A stretch of 64,000 nucleotides of DNA from Gallionella straubiae (GCF_051257895.1 NZ_CP194331.1:1798001-1862000); one strand, 5' to 3'; counted from the first letter of the stretch, positions 32,406 through 42,502 are shown. Made by a program: numbers and translations. The notes: generated by a model from the sequence alone, not told the origin.

Positions 32406-35144
32406 TTATGCGGTGACCGGGTTGGGCCTGTCCGGATCGATCTGGTACAACTTGATCGCCCTGCTTACCTCACCTTTGCCGATTGCGCCCTCGTCGGCCA
32501 GCGCCTTGAGCGCCGCGACGGCGACATGGCCGCGATCCACCTCGAAGAAGCGGCGCAGCTTCTCGCGCGTATCCGAGCGGCCGAAACCGTCCGTGCCCAG
32601 CACGGTATAGTGTGCCGGCACGAAAGCGCGGATCTGATCGGCGTAGCTCTTGAGGTAATCGGTCGCGGCAATCACCGGACCGCTGCGCCCGGCGAAGCAT
32701 AGCTCGACATAACTGACGCGCGGCTCGTCCTCGGGATGCAACCGGTTCCAGCGTTCGCGGTCCAGCCCATCGCGGCGCAGTTCGTTGAAGCTGGTCACGC
32801 TCCAGATGTCGGCAGCCACGCCGAAGTCCTTCTCCAGCAACTCCGCCGCCGCGATGACCTCGCGCAAAATCGCCCCGCTCCCCAGCAACTGCACCACCAG
32901 TTTTTTTCCCTCCCCCTTGTGCGAAGGGGTAACGGCGGAGCCGTTGGGTACCACTCGGCCTCCTCCTTGCGAGGGCTCCCTTTCCCCTTCCCTGAAGAGG
33001 TACATTCCCCTGACGATGCCCTCCTCCGCGCCCTCCGGCATCGCCGGATGCGCGTAGTTCTCGTTCATCACCGTGATGTAATAAAAGCGGTTCTCCTGCT
33101 CTACGTACATGCGGCGCAGGCCGTCGTGAAGAATTACCGCCAGTTCGTAGGCGAAGGCCGGGTCGTAGGCCACGCAGTTCGGGATGGTCGCCGCTGCCAG
33201 GTGGCTGTGCCCGTCCTGGTGCTGTAACCCCTCGCCGTTCAGCGTGGTGCGCCCCGCGGTACCGCCGAGCAGGAAGCCGCGCGCGCACATGTCGCCCGCC
33301 GCCCAAGCCAGGTCGCCGATGCGCTGGAAGCCGAACATCGAGTAATAGATGTAGAACGGAATCGTCGCTGCACTATGGTTTGCGTAAGAGGTCGCGGCTG
33401 CGATCCACGAGGACATCGCCCCCGCCTCGTTGATGCCCTCCTGCAGGATCTGGCCGTGCTCGTCCTCCTTGTAGAACATCAGCTGCTCGGCGTCCTGCGG
33501 TGTATAGAGCTGCCCAACCTGCGAGAAGATGCCGATCTGGCGGAACAGCCCCTCCATGCCGAAGGTGCGCGATTCGTCCGGCACGATCGGCACGACCAGC
33601 CTGCCGATGTTCGAATCCTTGATGAGGATGCCGAGCAGGCGCACAAACGCCATGGTGGTGGAAATCTCGCGCTCTTCGGTGCCCTTGAGCAGCACCTCGA
33701 ACGCCTCCAGTCCCGGTATCTTCAGCGGCTCGCCGGCCGGATTGCGCGCAGGCACCGTGCCCAGTTCCTCGATGCGATTCCTGAGATATTTCATCTCCAG
33801 GCTGTCCTCGGGCGGGCGGCAGAAATCCAGGCTTTCCACCTGCGCATCGGTCAACGGGATGTTGAAGCGGTCGCGGAATTGGCGCAGCGAATCGATATCC
33901 ATTTTCTTCTGCTGGTGAGTCGGGTTCTGCGCCTCGCCGGATGCGCCCATGCCGTAACCCTTCACCGTCTTGGCGAGGATCACTGTCGGCTGGCCGGTGT
34001 GTTTCGCCGCCTCCGCATAGGCCGCGTACACTTTATAGGGGTCGTGCCCGCCGCGGTTCAGCCGCCAGATTTCGTCATCGGACATGTCCGCGACCATCTC
34101 CAGCAACTCCGGATACTTGCCGAAGAAGTGCTGGCGCACGTAGGCGCCATCGCGCGCCTTGTAGGTCTGGTAGTCGCCGTCCACCGCCTCCTCCATGCGT
34201 TTTTGCAGCAGGCCGTTCTTGTCCTTGGTGAACAGCCGGTCCCAGTGCCGGCCCCACACCACCTTGATGACGTTCCAGCCCGCGCCGCGGAACACGCCCT
34301 CCAGTTCCTGGATGATCTTGCCGTTGCCGCGCACCGGGCCGTCGAGCCGCTGCAGGTTGCAGTTCACGACAAAGATCAGGTTGTCGAGCTTCTCGCGCCC
34401 CGCGAGCGAGATCGCGCCGAGCGATTCCGGTTCGTCGGTCTCGCCGTCGCCGAGGAAGGCCCATACCTTGCGGGCACTGGTCTGCGCGATGCCGCGATGC
34501 TCCAGGTAGCGCATGAAGCGTGCCTGGTAGATCGCCATCAGCGGCCCCAGCCCCATCGATACGGTGGAGAACTGCCAGAAGTCCGGCATCAGCCATGGGT
34601 GCGGATAGGACGATAGACCGCCGCCTTCCGACTCCTGGCGGAATTTGCGCATCCGCTCCTCATCGATGCGCCCCTCGAGGAAGGCGCGCGCATACATGCC
34701 CGGCGAGGAGTGGCCCTGGAAATACACCAGGTCGCCGCCGTGGGTCTCGGTCCTGCCGTGGAAGAAATGGTTGAAGCCCACGTCGTACAGCGTGGCCGCC
34801 GAGGCGAAGGTGGCGATATGCCCGCCCAGCCCAGAGAATTCGCGGTTTGCGTTCAGCACCAGCGCCGTCGCGTTCCAGCGCGTGAGCGCGCGGATATGGT
34901 GCTCCATCTCGTGGTCGCCAGCAGAACGCTGCTCCTGATCCGGCGGGATGGTGTTGCAATAGGGAGTGGTTGCGCTGAACGGCATGCCGGCGCCGGCCTT
35001 GCGAGCCTTGCCGGTCAGTTGTTCGAGCAGGAAATGTGCGCGTTCCGCACCCTCGTTTTCCAGCACCGACGCGAGTGCGTCCAGCCACTCCTGCGTTTCC
35101 TGTGGATCGGAATCGGGCGGGTCTTGATCGGGTAAAGATGACAT
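32406..35144 (-). CDS. aceE: Pyruvate dehydrogenase E1 component (homodimeric)
   Basis: E1 decarboxylates pyruvate with thiamine diphosphate and acetylates the E2 lipoyl group. The 912-residue protein has the ThDP signature with GDGETDEPES and NCNLQRLDG, and the transketolase-type second half (AATSYANHSAATIPFYIYYS). GGAGGT lies before the ATG. It is about 25 residues longer than the E. coli enzyme, and the excess matches an in-frame insert at about 716-744 (SQGGGRVVPNGSAVTPSHKG). The order is E1 then E2, 9 bases apart. Confidence 0.96.
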   Translation of the reverse strand: MSSLPDQDPPDSDPQETQEWLDALASVLENEGAERAHFLLEQLTGKARKAGAGMPFSATTPYCNTIPPDQEQRSAGDHEMEHHIRALTRWNATALVLNANREFSGLGGHIATFASAATLYDVGFNHFFHGRTETHGGDLVYFQGHSSPGMYARAFLEGRIDEERMRKFRQESEGGGLSSYPHPWLMPDFWQFSTVSMGLGPLMAIYQARFMRYLEHRGIAQTSARKVWAFLGDGETDEPESLGAISLAGREKLDNLIFVVNCNLQRLDGPVRGNGKIIQELEGVFRGAGWNVIKVVWGRHWDRLFTKDKNGLLQKRMEEAVDGDYQTYKARDGAYVRQHFFGKYPELLEMVADMSDDEIWRLNRGGHDPYKVYAAYAEAAKHTGQPTVILAKTVKGYGMGASGEAQNPTHQQKKMDIDSLRQFRDRFNIPLTDAQVESLDFCRPPEDSLEMKYLRNRIEELGTVPARNPAGEPLKIPGLEAFEVLLKGTEEREISTTMAFVRLLGILIKDSNIGRLVVPIVPDESRTFGMEGLFRQIGIFSQVGQLYTPQDAEQLMFYKEDEHGQILQEGINEAGAMSSWIAAATSYANHSAATIPFYIYYSMFGFQRIGDLAWAAGDMCARGFLLGGTAGRTTLNGEGLQHQDGHSHLAAATIPNCVAYDPAFAYELAVILHDGLRRMYVEQENRFYYITVMNENYAHPAMPEGAEEGIVRGMYLFREGEREPSQGGGRVVPNGSAVTPSHKGEGKKLVVQLLGSGAILREVIAAAELLEKDFGVAADIWSVTSFNELRRDGLDRERWNRLHPEDEPRVSYVELCFAGRSGPVIAATDYLKSYADQIRAFVPAHYTVLGTDGFGRSDTREKLRRFFEVDRGHVAVAALKALADEGAIGKGEVSRAIKLYQIDPDRPNPVTA
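32905..33000. repeat. In-frame palindromic repeat inside aceE
   Basis: The segment starts near CCCTCCCCCTTGTGCGAAGG and ends near CCTTGCGAGGGCTCCCTTTC, arranged as C-rich/G-rich palindromic arms around a central GTAACGGCGGAGCCGTTGGG hairpin. It encodes about 28 extra residues between RGMYLFREGE and KLVVQLLGSG, two segments adjacent in other E1 proteins. It preserves the frame. Confidence 0.75.
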
Positions 35145-35184
35145 CTTTCACCTCCGATATTGCCGCAACACCAGTTTTGAAATG

Positions 35185-35787
35185 CTACTTGATACGCCCT
35201 TGAGCCGCGCAGTCTATGGTTTCCCGCTCGGTGACGATCCATTCGACCTTGATGTCGGTCGCCTCCTGCGGGAGGGCATCGACGATCTGCAACGCAAATG
35301 CCGCAGCTACCAGTATAGGCCGTTGCGCCATGCCTGCAAGCAGCTTGTCGTAAAACCCGCCGCCGTAACCCAGCCGTGCGCCGTCGCGGGTGAAAGTCAC
35401 CCCCGGCAGCAGCGCAAATTCTACCTCATCTGGATTGTTCAGCCGCTCGCAGCGCTCAACAACCGGCTCGCGTATCCCCCACAGACCAGGCGCAAGCTGG
35501 TTCTCAAGATCATCCACCCAGTACAGGTCGAGGTGGTTGGTGTGGCGGTTCACCTTGGGCAACGCGAGCCGCTTGCCTTCCGCCAGCGCACGCTCCACCC
35601 AGAGCGAGCTTTCGAATTCCGCGCCGAAGTTCATGTAGCCCAGCACCGCCCCGGCCTGCCGGTACTCCGGCAGCTGCAGCAGACGCTCGGTGATCGCCGC
35701 GCTGTGTGCAGCGCGGGTATCGGCGAGAAGCTGCTCACGTAGGGACAGCGTGCTCTTGCGGATGGCTTGCTTGAGCGAGCCGTGCAC
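35185..35787 (-). CDS. 5-formyltetrahydrofolate cyclo-ligase
   Basis: The enzyme converts 5-formyl-THF to methenyl-THF using ATP, recycling folate. The 200-residue protein starts at GTG 35787, with RKSTLSLREQLL near the N-terminus and the signature LPGVTFTRDGARLGYGGGFY near 140, which binds folate and ATP. Position directly between ilvA (3 bases upstream) and aceE (40 bases downstream) suggests cotranscription. Confidence 0.93.
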   Translation of the reverse strand: MHGSLKQAIRKSTLSLREQLLADTRAAHSAAITERLLQLPEYRQAGAVLGYMNFGAEFESSLWVERALAEGKRLALPKVNRHTNHLDLYWVDDLENQLAPGLWGIREPVVERCERLNNPDEVEFALLPGVTFTRDGARLGYGGGFYDKLLAGMAQRPILVAAAFALQIVDALPQEATDIKVEWIVTERETIDCAAQGRIK

Positions 35788-35790
35788 AGG

Positions 35791-37299
35791 TCACCCCAGG
35801 AACAAGCGGTACGCCGGGTTGCCGCTCTCGTCCCAGTAGCGGTAACCGAGAGTGTCGAGGAAAGTCCTGAGCGCCTTCTTGTCGTGGTGCGGCCCCTGCA
35901 TGCCAACCAGCACGCGGCCGTAGTCCGCGCCGTGGTTGCGGTAGTGGAACAGGCTGATGTTCCAGTTGTGGCTCATGCTGTTGAGGAAGTTCATCAGCGC
36001 ACCGGGGCGTTCCGGGAACTCGAAGCGGAACAGGATTTCATCCTTGACCTCCGGCGCATGCCCGCCAACCAGGTAACGCAGGTGCAGCTTGGCCATCTCG
36101 TTGTCGGACAGATCGAGCGTGGGCAGGTTGTTGCGCCGCAGCCTCTCCACCAGCTCGGCCGTCTCGGACTGGTCGCGCACCTGGATGCCGACGAACACAT
36201 GTGCCACTTTCGGGTCGTCGTAGCGGTAGTTGAACTCGGTGATGTTGCGCTTACCGAGCAGCGCGCAGAATTTGCGGAAGCTGCCGGGCGTCTCGGGGAT
36301 GGTGACGGCGAGGATCGCCTCGCGCTGCTCGCCGATTTCGGCGCGTTCCGCGACGAAGCGCAGGCGGTCGAAGTTCATGTTCGCACCGCAGGCGACGGCA
36401 ACCAGCGTCTCATTCTTGAGCTTCTCGCGTGCGGCATATAGCTTCGCGCCGGCGATCGCCAGCGCGCCCGCCGGTTCGAGGATCGAGCGCGTATCCTCGA
36501 ACACGTCCTTGATCGCGGCGCAGGTGGCGTCGGTATCCACCAGCACGACCTCATCCACCAGCTTGCGGCACAGGCGGAAGGTCTCCTGCCCGACCTGCTT
36601 CACCGCCACGCCGTCGGCGAACAGCCCGACATGCTCGAGCGTGACGCGCTTTTTGGTTTTCAGCGAACGGTACATCGCGTCGGAATCGGTGGGCTGCACG
36701 CCGATGATCCTGATCTCGGGGCGCAGTTCCTTGACATAGGCCGCCACGCCGGAGATCAATCCGCCACCGCCGATGGCGCAGAAGATCGCGTGAATCGGCC
36801 GGGTGTGCTGGCGCAGAATTTCCATCGCGATGGTGCCCTGCCCGGCGATCACGTCGGGGTCGTCGTAGGGATGCACGAAGGTCATGCCTTCCTGCTTTTC
36901 CAGTTCCAGCGCGTGCGCGCAGGCGTCGGAATACGAATCGCCGTGCAGCACCACCTTGGCGCCGCGGCCTTTCACCGCGTCGATCTTGATCTGCGGAGTG
37001 GTGGCTGGCATCACGATGACCGCCCTGCAGCCGAGTTTCTGCGCCGAAAGCGCCACGCCCTGCGCGTGATTGCCCGCCGAGGCGGCGATGACTCCTCGCT
37101 TCAGTTGTTCGGGCGTGAGCTGCGCCATCTTGTTGTATGCGCCGCGCAGCTTGAAGGAAAACACCGGCTGCATGTCCTCGCGCTTGAGCAGCAGCGTATT
37201 GCCGGTGCGCGCGGAAAGGTTGGGCGCGAATTCCAGCGGGGTTTCGACCGCCACGTCATAGACGCGTGCGTTGAGGATGCGTTTCAGATAGCCATTCAT
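35791..37299 (-). CDS. ilvA: Biosynthetic threonine dehydratase IlvA
   Basis: IlvA deaminates threonine to 2-oxobutyrate, the first step of isoleucine synthesis. The ATG at 37299 gives 502 residues. The PLP lysine lies in FSFKLRGAYNKM, and the phosphate loop is AIGGGGLISGVAAY. The C-terminus has two ACT-like regulatory domains (about 325-495; EFNYRYDDPKVAHVFVGIQV, NISLFHYRNHGADYGRVLVG) for feedback by isoleucine. Confidence 0.95.
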   Translation of the reverse strand: MNGYLKRILNARVYDVAVETPLEFAPNLSARTGNTLLLKREDMQPVFSFKLRGAYNKMAQLTPEQLKRGVIAASAGNHAQGVALSAQKLGCRAVIVMPATTPQIKIDAVKGRGAKVVLHGDSYSDACAHALELEKQEGMTFVHPYDDPDVIAGQGTIAMEILRQHTRPIHAIFCAIGGGGLISGVAAYVKELRPEIRIIGVQPTDSDAMYRSLKTKKRVTLEHVGLFADGVAVKQVGQETFRLCRKLVDEVVLVDTDATCAAIKDVFEDTRSILEPAGALAIAGAKLYAAREKLKNETLVAVACGANMNFDRLRFVAERAEIGEQREAILAVTIPETPGSFRKFCALLGKRNITEFNYRYDDPKVAHVFVGIQVRDQSETAELVERLRRNNLPTLDLSDNEMAKLHLRYLVGGHAPEVKDEILFRFEFPERPGALMNFLNSMSHNWNISLFHYRNHGADYGRVLVGMQGPHHDKKALRTFLDTLGYRYWDESGNPAYRLFLG

Positions 37300-37500
37300 A
37301 TGCCCTCTATAAATCCATTTTGCGGGCAAATCGCGGTGTCGCGTGCTCGCTCATTCCTCATCTATCCAACTGATATGCCTCGTCATTCGCTGTGCGGCTC
37401 ATTACGCTTTATCCCGCAAAATGAATTTCCAGAGGACATAATTAACTTGCCAAAAAATGAAAGGCTCGCGCAGATTAGCATAAATAGGGCGTTTGGAGCC

Positions 37501-37561
37501 GGCATAGGGAAATTACCTATGCCTGATTATCTAGGTAATTCGGCATATATTTCCGCCGAAT
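37501..37561 (+). other. Paired hairpins upstream of the diguanylate cyclase
   Basis: The 297-base gap (37300-37596) holds no gene. It contains GGCATAGG-GAAATTA-CCTATGCC (37501-37523) and ATTCGGC-N10-GCCGAAT (37538-37561), two perfect inverted repeats within 75 bases of the next start codon. They could be operators or 5'-UTR structure; there is no match to known c-di-GMP riboswitch motifs. Confidence 0.5.
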
Positions 37562-37596
37562 GAGCTGTGGTCTAATGCCGCGCTGCAGTTTTCCGA

Positions 37597-39999
37597 ATGG
37601 TCAATCCTGCAAATGGCAACAAGGCACTTTTAACGAACGAAAGCGCAGGATCGAAATTGCACCGGATATTCAGCCCCAAAGTGGCCGCCCTCGCCGCGGC
37701 ATCGTTAATGTTCGCGGCCGTGCTGGCAGCCTATAACCTCGAGCGCGAATATATCACCCAGGATGAACGGCTCCATGTCATGGAGCGTATCTCTGCAGTG
37801 CGCGCCAGACTGGAGGCCGCCGTCAACACGTCGATCGCCGCCTCGCGCGCCATGGCGGTAGTCTATGCGGCACACCCCGATTTGCCGCAACATGAATTCA
37901 TAAGACTGGCGGAGCAGGCCAAGGCATCCAGCCCAGCCCTGCTCGATATCGCCCTGTTTCGCGGCAGCGTCGTCTGTTGCGTCTATCCGCCCGAAGGCAA
38001 TGAAAGGCTCGTCGGGCAGGATTTCAGCAAGCTCCCCGCGCAATGGCCTGCCTACCGGAGAATGATTTCCACAGGGCAGCCGGTAATCGCCGGGCCTCTG
38101 AAGCTGCTGGAAGGCGGCGAAGGAGTGGTGGTGCGCATCCCGGTATACGGCGCAGACCAGGCTTCGGGAAACAGGCCTTTTATCGGCGCCATCGGCACAC
38201 CCATCCTGCTCGACGGTTTGCTGCACGAGGCGGATTTGCCCGCCATCGAAAAAACCCTGCATGTCGCCATCCGCGGCCGCGACGGCGAGGGCAGCCGTGG
38301 CGAAGTTTTCTATGGCAGCGCCGGTGTGTTTGCCGCGCAACCGGTCGTGCAGCAAATCTCCCTGCCAGGCGGAAGCTGGGAAATCGCCGCCTACCCGCGC
38401 TCCGGCTGGAATGCCGGCACCTTGTCGCTCAACATCACGCTGCTTCTGGGCGGCTTGCTGTGCCTGCTGGCGGCTGTGCTGGCCTACATGCTGGTCAGGT
38501 ACTTTCGGCGGCGCACCGAAAACGAACAGCGCTTGCATGAAAGCGCGGCCCAATTGAAACAGATGGGCACCGAACTGGCGCATCAGAACGCCGTGCTCGA
38601 GATGATCGTGCACCACGCCGAATTGCCGGGCATCCTGGAAATGCTGGCGCAACTGATTGAGGTGCATCACCCGGAAATGCTGTGTTCCATCCTGCTGTCG
38701 GATCAGGAGAGCGGGTGTTTGCGGCACGGAGCAGCGCCCAGTCTGCCGGACTTTTACAATCGGGCGGTCAACGGCATCGCCATCGGCGAAGGAATGGGTT
38801 CGTGCGGCACGGCGGCCTATCGCGGTGAACGCACCATCGTCGAGGACATCAGGACTCACCCTCACTGGGAGAATTACCGCGAACTGGCAGGCCGCGCGGG
38901 CTTGCAGTCCTGCTGGTCGCAGCCAGTCAAGGGCTACGACGGACGCATACTGGGTACGTTCGCCATTTATCACCGCCATCCCGCCACGCCGCAGCCGGGC
39001 GAAATCGCGATGATCGAGAACTATGCCGGGCTGGCCGCCCTAGCCATCGAACGCACGAGCATCGCTGAGGCCTTGCGCCTGCACGATGCAGCTCTCAATG
39101 CCGCCGCCAATGCGCTCATGATCACCGACCGGGAGGCACGCATCATCTGGGCAAATCAGGCATTCACCAGATTGACCGGCTACGAGTTCGACGAGGCAGC
39201 CGGATGCTATTGCGGCGAGCTTTTCAAATCGGAATGCCATGACCGGCAGTTTTATGCGGCGATGTGGCAGACCATCCTCTCCGGGCGGGTATGGCATGGC
39301 GAATTGATCAACCGGCACAAGGACGGCACGCTGTACCACGATGAAACAACCATCACGCCGGTGCGCGGCAAGAGCGGCGAAATCACCCATTTCGTGGCGT
39401 TGAAGCAGGACATCACGGCGCGCAAGATCAGCGAGGAACACCTGAAAAACCTGGCGTTTTACGATCCGCTCACGCAATTGCCGAACCGCCGCCTGCTGAT
39501 CGACCGGCTGGGCCAGACTTTGGCATCCAGCCGGCGCAGCGGTCGCCACGGTGCGCTGATGTTCCTCGACCTCGACAACTTCAAGCCGCTCAACGATGCG
39601 CATGGCCACGATGTCGGAGACCTGCTGCTGATCGAAGCCTCGCAGCGCATTGCGGCTTGCGTGCGCGAGGAAGACACCGTGGCGCGTTTCGGCGGCGACG
39701 AATTCGTGGTGATGCTGAAGGAACTGTATGGCGACAGCGTGACCTCCGCCACACAGGCAAACGGGGTAGCTGAGAAGATTCGCGCTGCACTGGCACAGCC
39801 TTACCGACTGGAGCTGCTGCAGGAGGCAAACGGCGAGCTCGCCGTCGAGCACCGCTGCACTTCTAGCATCGGGATCGTGCTGTTCGCCGGCCATGAATAC
39901 AGCCGCGAAGACATCCTCAAATGGGCCGACGTCGCGATGTACCAGGCCAAGATGGCTGGGCGCAACACCATCCGTTTCCATTATCCCGGCACTCCCTGA
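37597..39999 (+). CDS. CHASE-GAF-PAS-GGDEF diguanylate cyclase
   Basis: The 800-residue protein is membrane-bound. TM1 is at about 28-47, then a periplasmic CHASE-like domain (48-285, with RGSVVCCVYPPEGNERLVGQ), TM2 at about 287-310, a GAF domain (about 335-490), a PAS domain (about 500-620) and a C-terminal GGDEF domain. The active-site motif RFGGDEF is intact, and REED five residues upstream forms the inhibitory I-site (RxxD), so it is predicted to make c-di-GMP under product control. No EAL domain is present. Confidence 0.93.
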   Translation: MVNPANGNKALLTNESAGSKLHRIFSPKVAALAAASLMFAAVLAAYNLEREYITQDERLHVMERISAVRARLEAAVNTSIAASRAMAVVYAAHPDLPQHEFIRLAEQAKASSPALLDIALFRGSVVCCVYPPEGNERLVGQDFSKLPAQWPAYRRMISTGQPVIAGPLKLLEGGEGVVVRIPVYGADQASGNRPFIGAIGTPILLDGLLHEADLPAIEKTLHVAIRGRDGEGSRGEVFYGSAGVFAAQPVVQQISLPGGSWEIAAYPRSGWNAGTLSLNITLLLGGLLCLLAAVLAYMLVRYFRRRTENEQRLHESAAQLKQMGTELAHQNAVLEMIVHHAELPGILEMLAQLIEVHHPEMLCSILLSDQESGCLRHGAAPSLPDFYNRAVNGIAIGEGMGSCGTAAYRGERTIVEDIRTHPHWENYRELAGRAGLQSCWSQPVKGYDGRILGTFAIYHRHPATPQPGEIAMIENYAGLAALAIERTSIAEALRLHDAALNAAANALMITDREARIIWANQAFTRLTGYEFDEAAGCYCGELFKSECHDRQFYAAMWQTILSGRVWHGELINRHKDGTLYHDETTITPVRGKSGEITHFVALKQDITARKISEEHLKNLAFYDPLTQLPNRRLLIDRLGQTLASSRRSGRHGALMFLDLDNFKPLNDAHGHDVGDLLLIEASQRIAACVREEDTVARFGGDEFVVMLKELYGDSVTSATQANGVAEKIRAALAQPYRLELLQEANGELAVEHRCTSSIGIVLFAGHEYSREDILKWADVAMYQAKMAGRNTIRFHYPGTP

Positions 40000-40103
40000 T
40001 TCCAGCCGATTCTTCCTGTTTTGCCGCACCGTGCGGCCGGCAGAATCGCCTTGTCCGCCGCTATCGCATACAATTGCGCGGTCATCATTTCCGGCGTCGA
40101 ACG

Positions 40104-41039
40104 ATGTATCCGAAACTTGTCCTCGTTACCTGCGTGCTCGCTTTCTGCGCCGTGGTGCTGAGCGCCTATGCGCGCCTTTCCGATGCCGGCCTGGGCTGCG
40201 CCAACTGGCCGGCCTGCTATGAGGAAAACGCGCTCAAGGAAAGGCAGCCACCCAGAGCGGATGCGCCGCGCGGCCACACCTCGTGGCAGTGGAAGCTGCA
40301 CAGCCAGGTGGTGCAACTGCTCGGCTTGCTGGCCATCGCGGTGTGCGGGCTGGCGTGGAAAAAACGCAAGGAACTGCGCCAATCGCCGCTGCTGCCGACC
40401 CTGCTGCTGGGGCTGATGGTGTTCCTCGCCGTCTTCGGCATCTGGGCGTTTTCCCATCTGCCGCGCCCGGTCATCGTGCTGGTGCATCTCGCGGGCGGCA
40501 TTGCGATGCTGATGCTGCTGAGCTGGATCGCGCTGCGCCAGACGGTGCAGCCCGCCGCCATCGATGCGCGCGAGGCGCAGAAGTGGCGCATGCCTGGTTG
40601 GCTAGGCGTCGCCTTGCTGCTGGCAGAGGTCATGCTGGGTGGCTGGGTGAGTTCCAATTTTGCCGCGCTCGCCTGCAGCGGTTTCCCGCTCTGCAACGGC
40701 GCGCTGCTGCCGCCCATGGATTTTTCCTACGGCTTCGATTCCTCCGGCCTGCCGCTTTCTGCGGAAAGACTCACCGCAATCCACTGGATGCATCGAGCCG
40801 GGGCGCTGCTGCTTGTTGCCTACCTGGGCTGGCTGTCTTTTGGGGTCATGGCGGTGCGAGGCCTGCGCAACCTCGGCCGAATCATCCTCGGCTTGATCCT
40901 GCTTCAGTTCGCGCTCGGCGTTCTCAACGTGCTGCTCGGTCTGTCGCTGCCGGTCGCGGTGCTGCACAACGCGGTGGCGATGCTGCTGCTGGTCGCACTG
41001 GTAACGCTGGTTTTCCGGCTCCGGAAAACTATCAGGTAA
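40104..41039 (+). CDS. ctaA: Heme A synthase (COX15/CtaA family)
   Basis: CtaA oxidises heme O to heme A for aa3-type oxidases. The ATG at 40104 gives 311 residues with eight predicted membrane helices and two repeated halves. Cys pairs occur at GLGCANWPACYE and LACSGFPLCNG, and heme-ligand His residues lie in WKLHSQVVQ, VHLAGG, IHWMHRAGA and LHNAVAM. No cox genes are nearby. The 3' end overlaps a convergent exporter gene by eight bases. Confidence 0.9.
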   Translation: MYPKLVLVTCVLAFCAVVLSAYARLSDAGLGCANWPACYEENALKERQPPRADAPRGHTSWQWKLHSQVVQLLGLLAIAVCGLAWKKRKELRQSPLLPTLLLGLMVFLAVFGIWAFSHLPRPVIVLVHLAGGIAMLMLLSWIALRQTVQPAAIDAREAQKWRMPGWLGVALLLAEVMLGGWVSSNFAALACSGFPLCNGALLPPMDFSYGFDSSGLPLSAERLTAIHWMHRAGALLLVAYLGWLSFGVMAVRGLRNLGRIILGLILLQFALGVLNVLLGLSLPVAVLHNAVAMLLLVALVTLVFRLRKTIR

Positions 41040-41829
41040 AAGCCTTCAGCAACATCCGCGTCGCCAGCACCAGCAACAGCACGGCAAACCCGCGCCGCAG
41101 CGGCTGCAGCGGCAGCCGGTGGGTCGCCCTCGCGCCGAGCGGCGTGGTGAAGGCGCTACCGAAGATAAGCATGAACAGCGCGGGTAGATAGACGAAACCC
41201 AGCGTCCCGACAGGCAGCGTGTGCAGCATCAGACCGGTGGCGACATAGCCTGTCGTACCGCCGAGTGCAATGGGAAAGCCGAGTGCGGCCGAAGTGCCGA
41301 TGGCCTGTTTGAAGGGAATGTTGTGCCACAACATATAAGGCACGCTCAGCGTTCCGCCGCCGATGGAGACCAGGCTGCTGATCGCGCCAATGAAGCTGCC
41401 GGCCAGCGTCAGGCCGGTGCGCTCGGGCAGTTGCCGGGCGGCCTTGGGCCTCAGGTCGAGCAGCATCTGTACGGCGGCGAAATACACGAACAGCGCAAAG
41501 AACAGCGACAGCCAGGATTGCGAGACAGCGCTGGCGAACAGCGCCCCGAGCAGCGTGCCGAGCAGCAGGCCCGGCGTCATGCCGCGCACGACAGCCATAT
41601 TGACCGCACCATGCGCGTGGTGCGTATAGGCGCTGGTGGCAGCGGTGTAGAGAATCGCGGCCATCGAAGTGCCCAGTGCGAGGTGCATGCCTTGCTCGCC
41701 CCCCAGGTGCTGCGCCTCGAACAGCCAGCTCAGCACCGGCACCAGCACCAGCCCGCCGCCGATGCCGAGCAGGCCGGCGAAGAAGCCGACGAAGGCGCCG
41801 AGCAGGAGATAGGCGGCATACCACTCCAT
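41032..41829 (-). CDS. TauE/SafE-family membrane exporter
   Basis: This family exports sulfite or sulfonates and related anions. The start at 41829 gives MEWYAAYLLLGAFVGFFAGL, the repeat GLLGIGGGLVLVPVL, and a second copy SIGGGTLSVPYML, both characteristic. There are about eight membrane helices in 265 residues. The substrate is not predictable from sequence. A 121-bp palindromic repeat begins about 20 bases upstream of its start. Confidence 0.9.
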   Translation of the reverse strand: MEWYAAYLLLGAFVGFFAGLLGIGGGLVLVPVLSWLFEAQHLGGEQGMHLALGTSMAAILYTAATSAYTHHAHGAVNMAVVRGMTPGLLLGTLLGALFASAVSQSWLSLFFALFVYFAAVQMLLDLRPKAARQLPERTGLTLAGSFIGAISSLVSIGGGTLSVPYMLWHNIPFKQAIGTSAALGFPIALGGTTGYVATGLMLHTLPVGTLGFVYLPALFMLIFGSAFTTPLGARATHRLPLQPLRRGFAVLLLVLATRMLLKAFT

Positions 41830-41850
41830 CAATTTGAATTCCGTACTTGA

Positions 41851-41971
41851 ACCACGAAGCGCATGAAGGTCGCGAAGAAAAACCGGCAGACACTCTGGGA
41901 ACATCGGCCTTGTTGCGGGTTCCTCGCCACATGCCCCGAAAAATCTTCGTGATCTTCGCGTCCTTCGTGGT
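41851..41971. repeat. Interspersed palindromic repeat (ACCACGAAG type)
   Basis: The element begins ACCACGAAGCGCATGAAGGT and ends with its imperfect inverse, TCTTCGCGTCCTTCGTGGT; about 30 bases at each end are complementary. It spans 121 bp of the gap between the TauE gene and the EVE gene. Elements with these ends are widespread between bacterial genes, so the short frames within it are not considered genes. Confidence 0.75.
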
Positions 41972-41986
41972 GAAGGGTTTTTTTCA

Positions 41987-42454
<468 letters not shown>

Positions 42455-42467
42455 GTTCCTCATCCGC

Positions 42468-42497
42468 AAAAAAAAGTGCGACCCCCTGAGGTCGCAC
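42468..42497 (-). terminator. Terminator of the 6S RNA transcript
   Basis: On the minus strand, GTGCGACC-N6-GGTCGCAC is followed by eight T residues. It lies just past the 3' end of the 6S RNA. Confidence 0.92.
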
Positions 42498-42502
42498 CGG
42501 AA

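Noticed and set aside
37300..37596. c-di-GMP riboswitch before the diguanylate cyclase
   Set aside because: The conserved GEMM core and tetraloop-receptor elements are not recognisable; only two simple inverted repeats are present.
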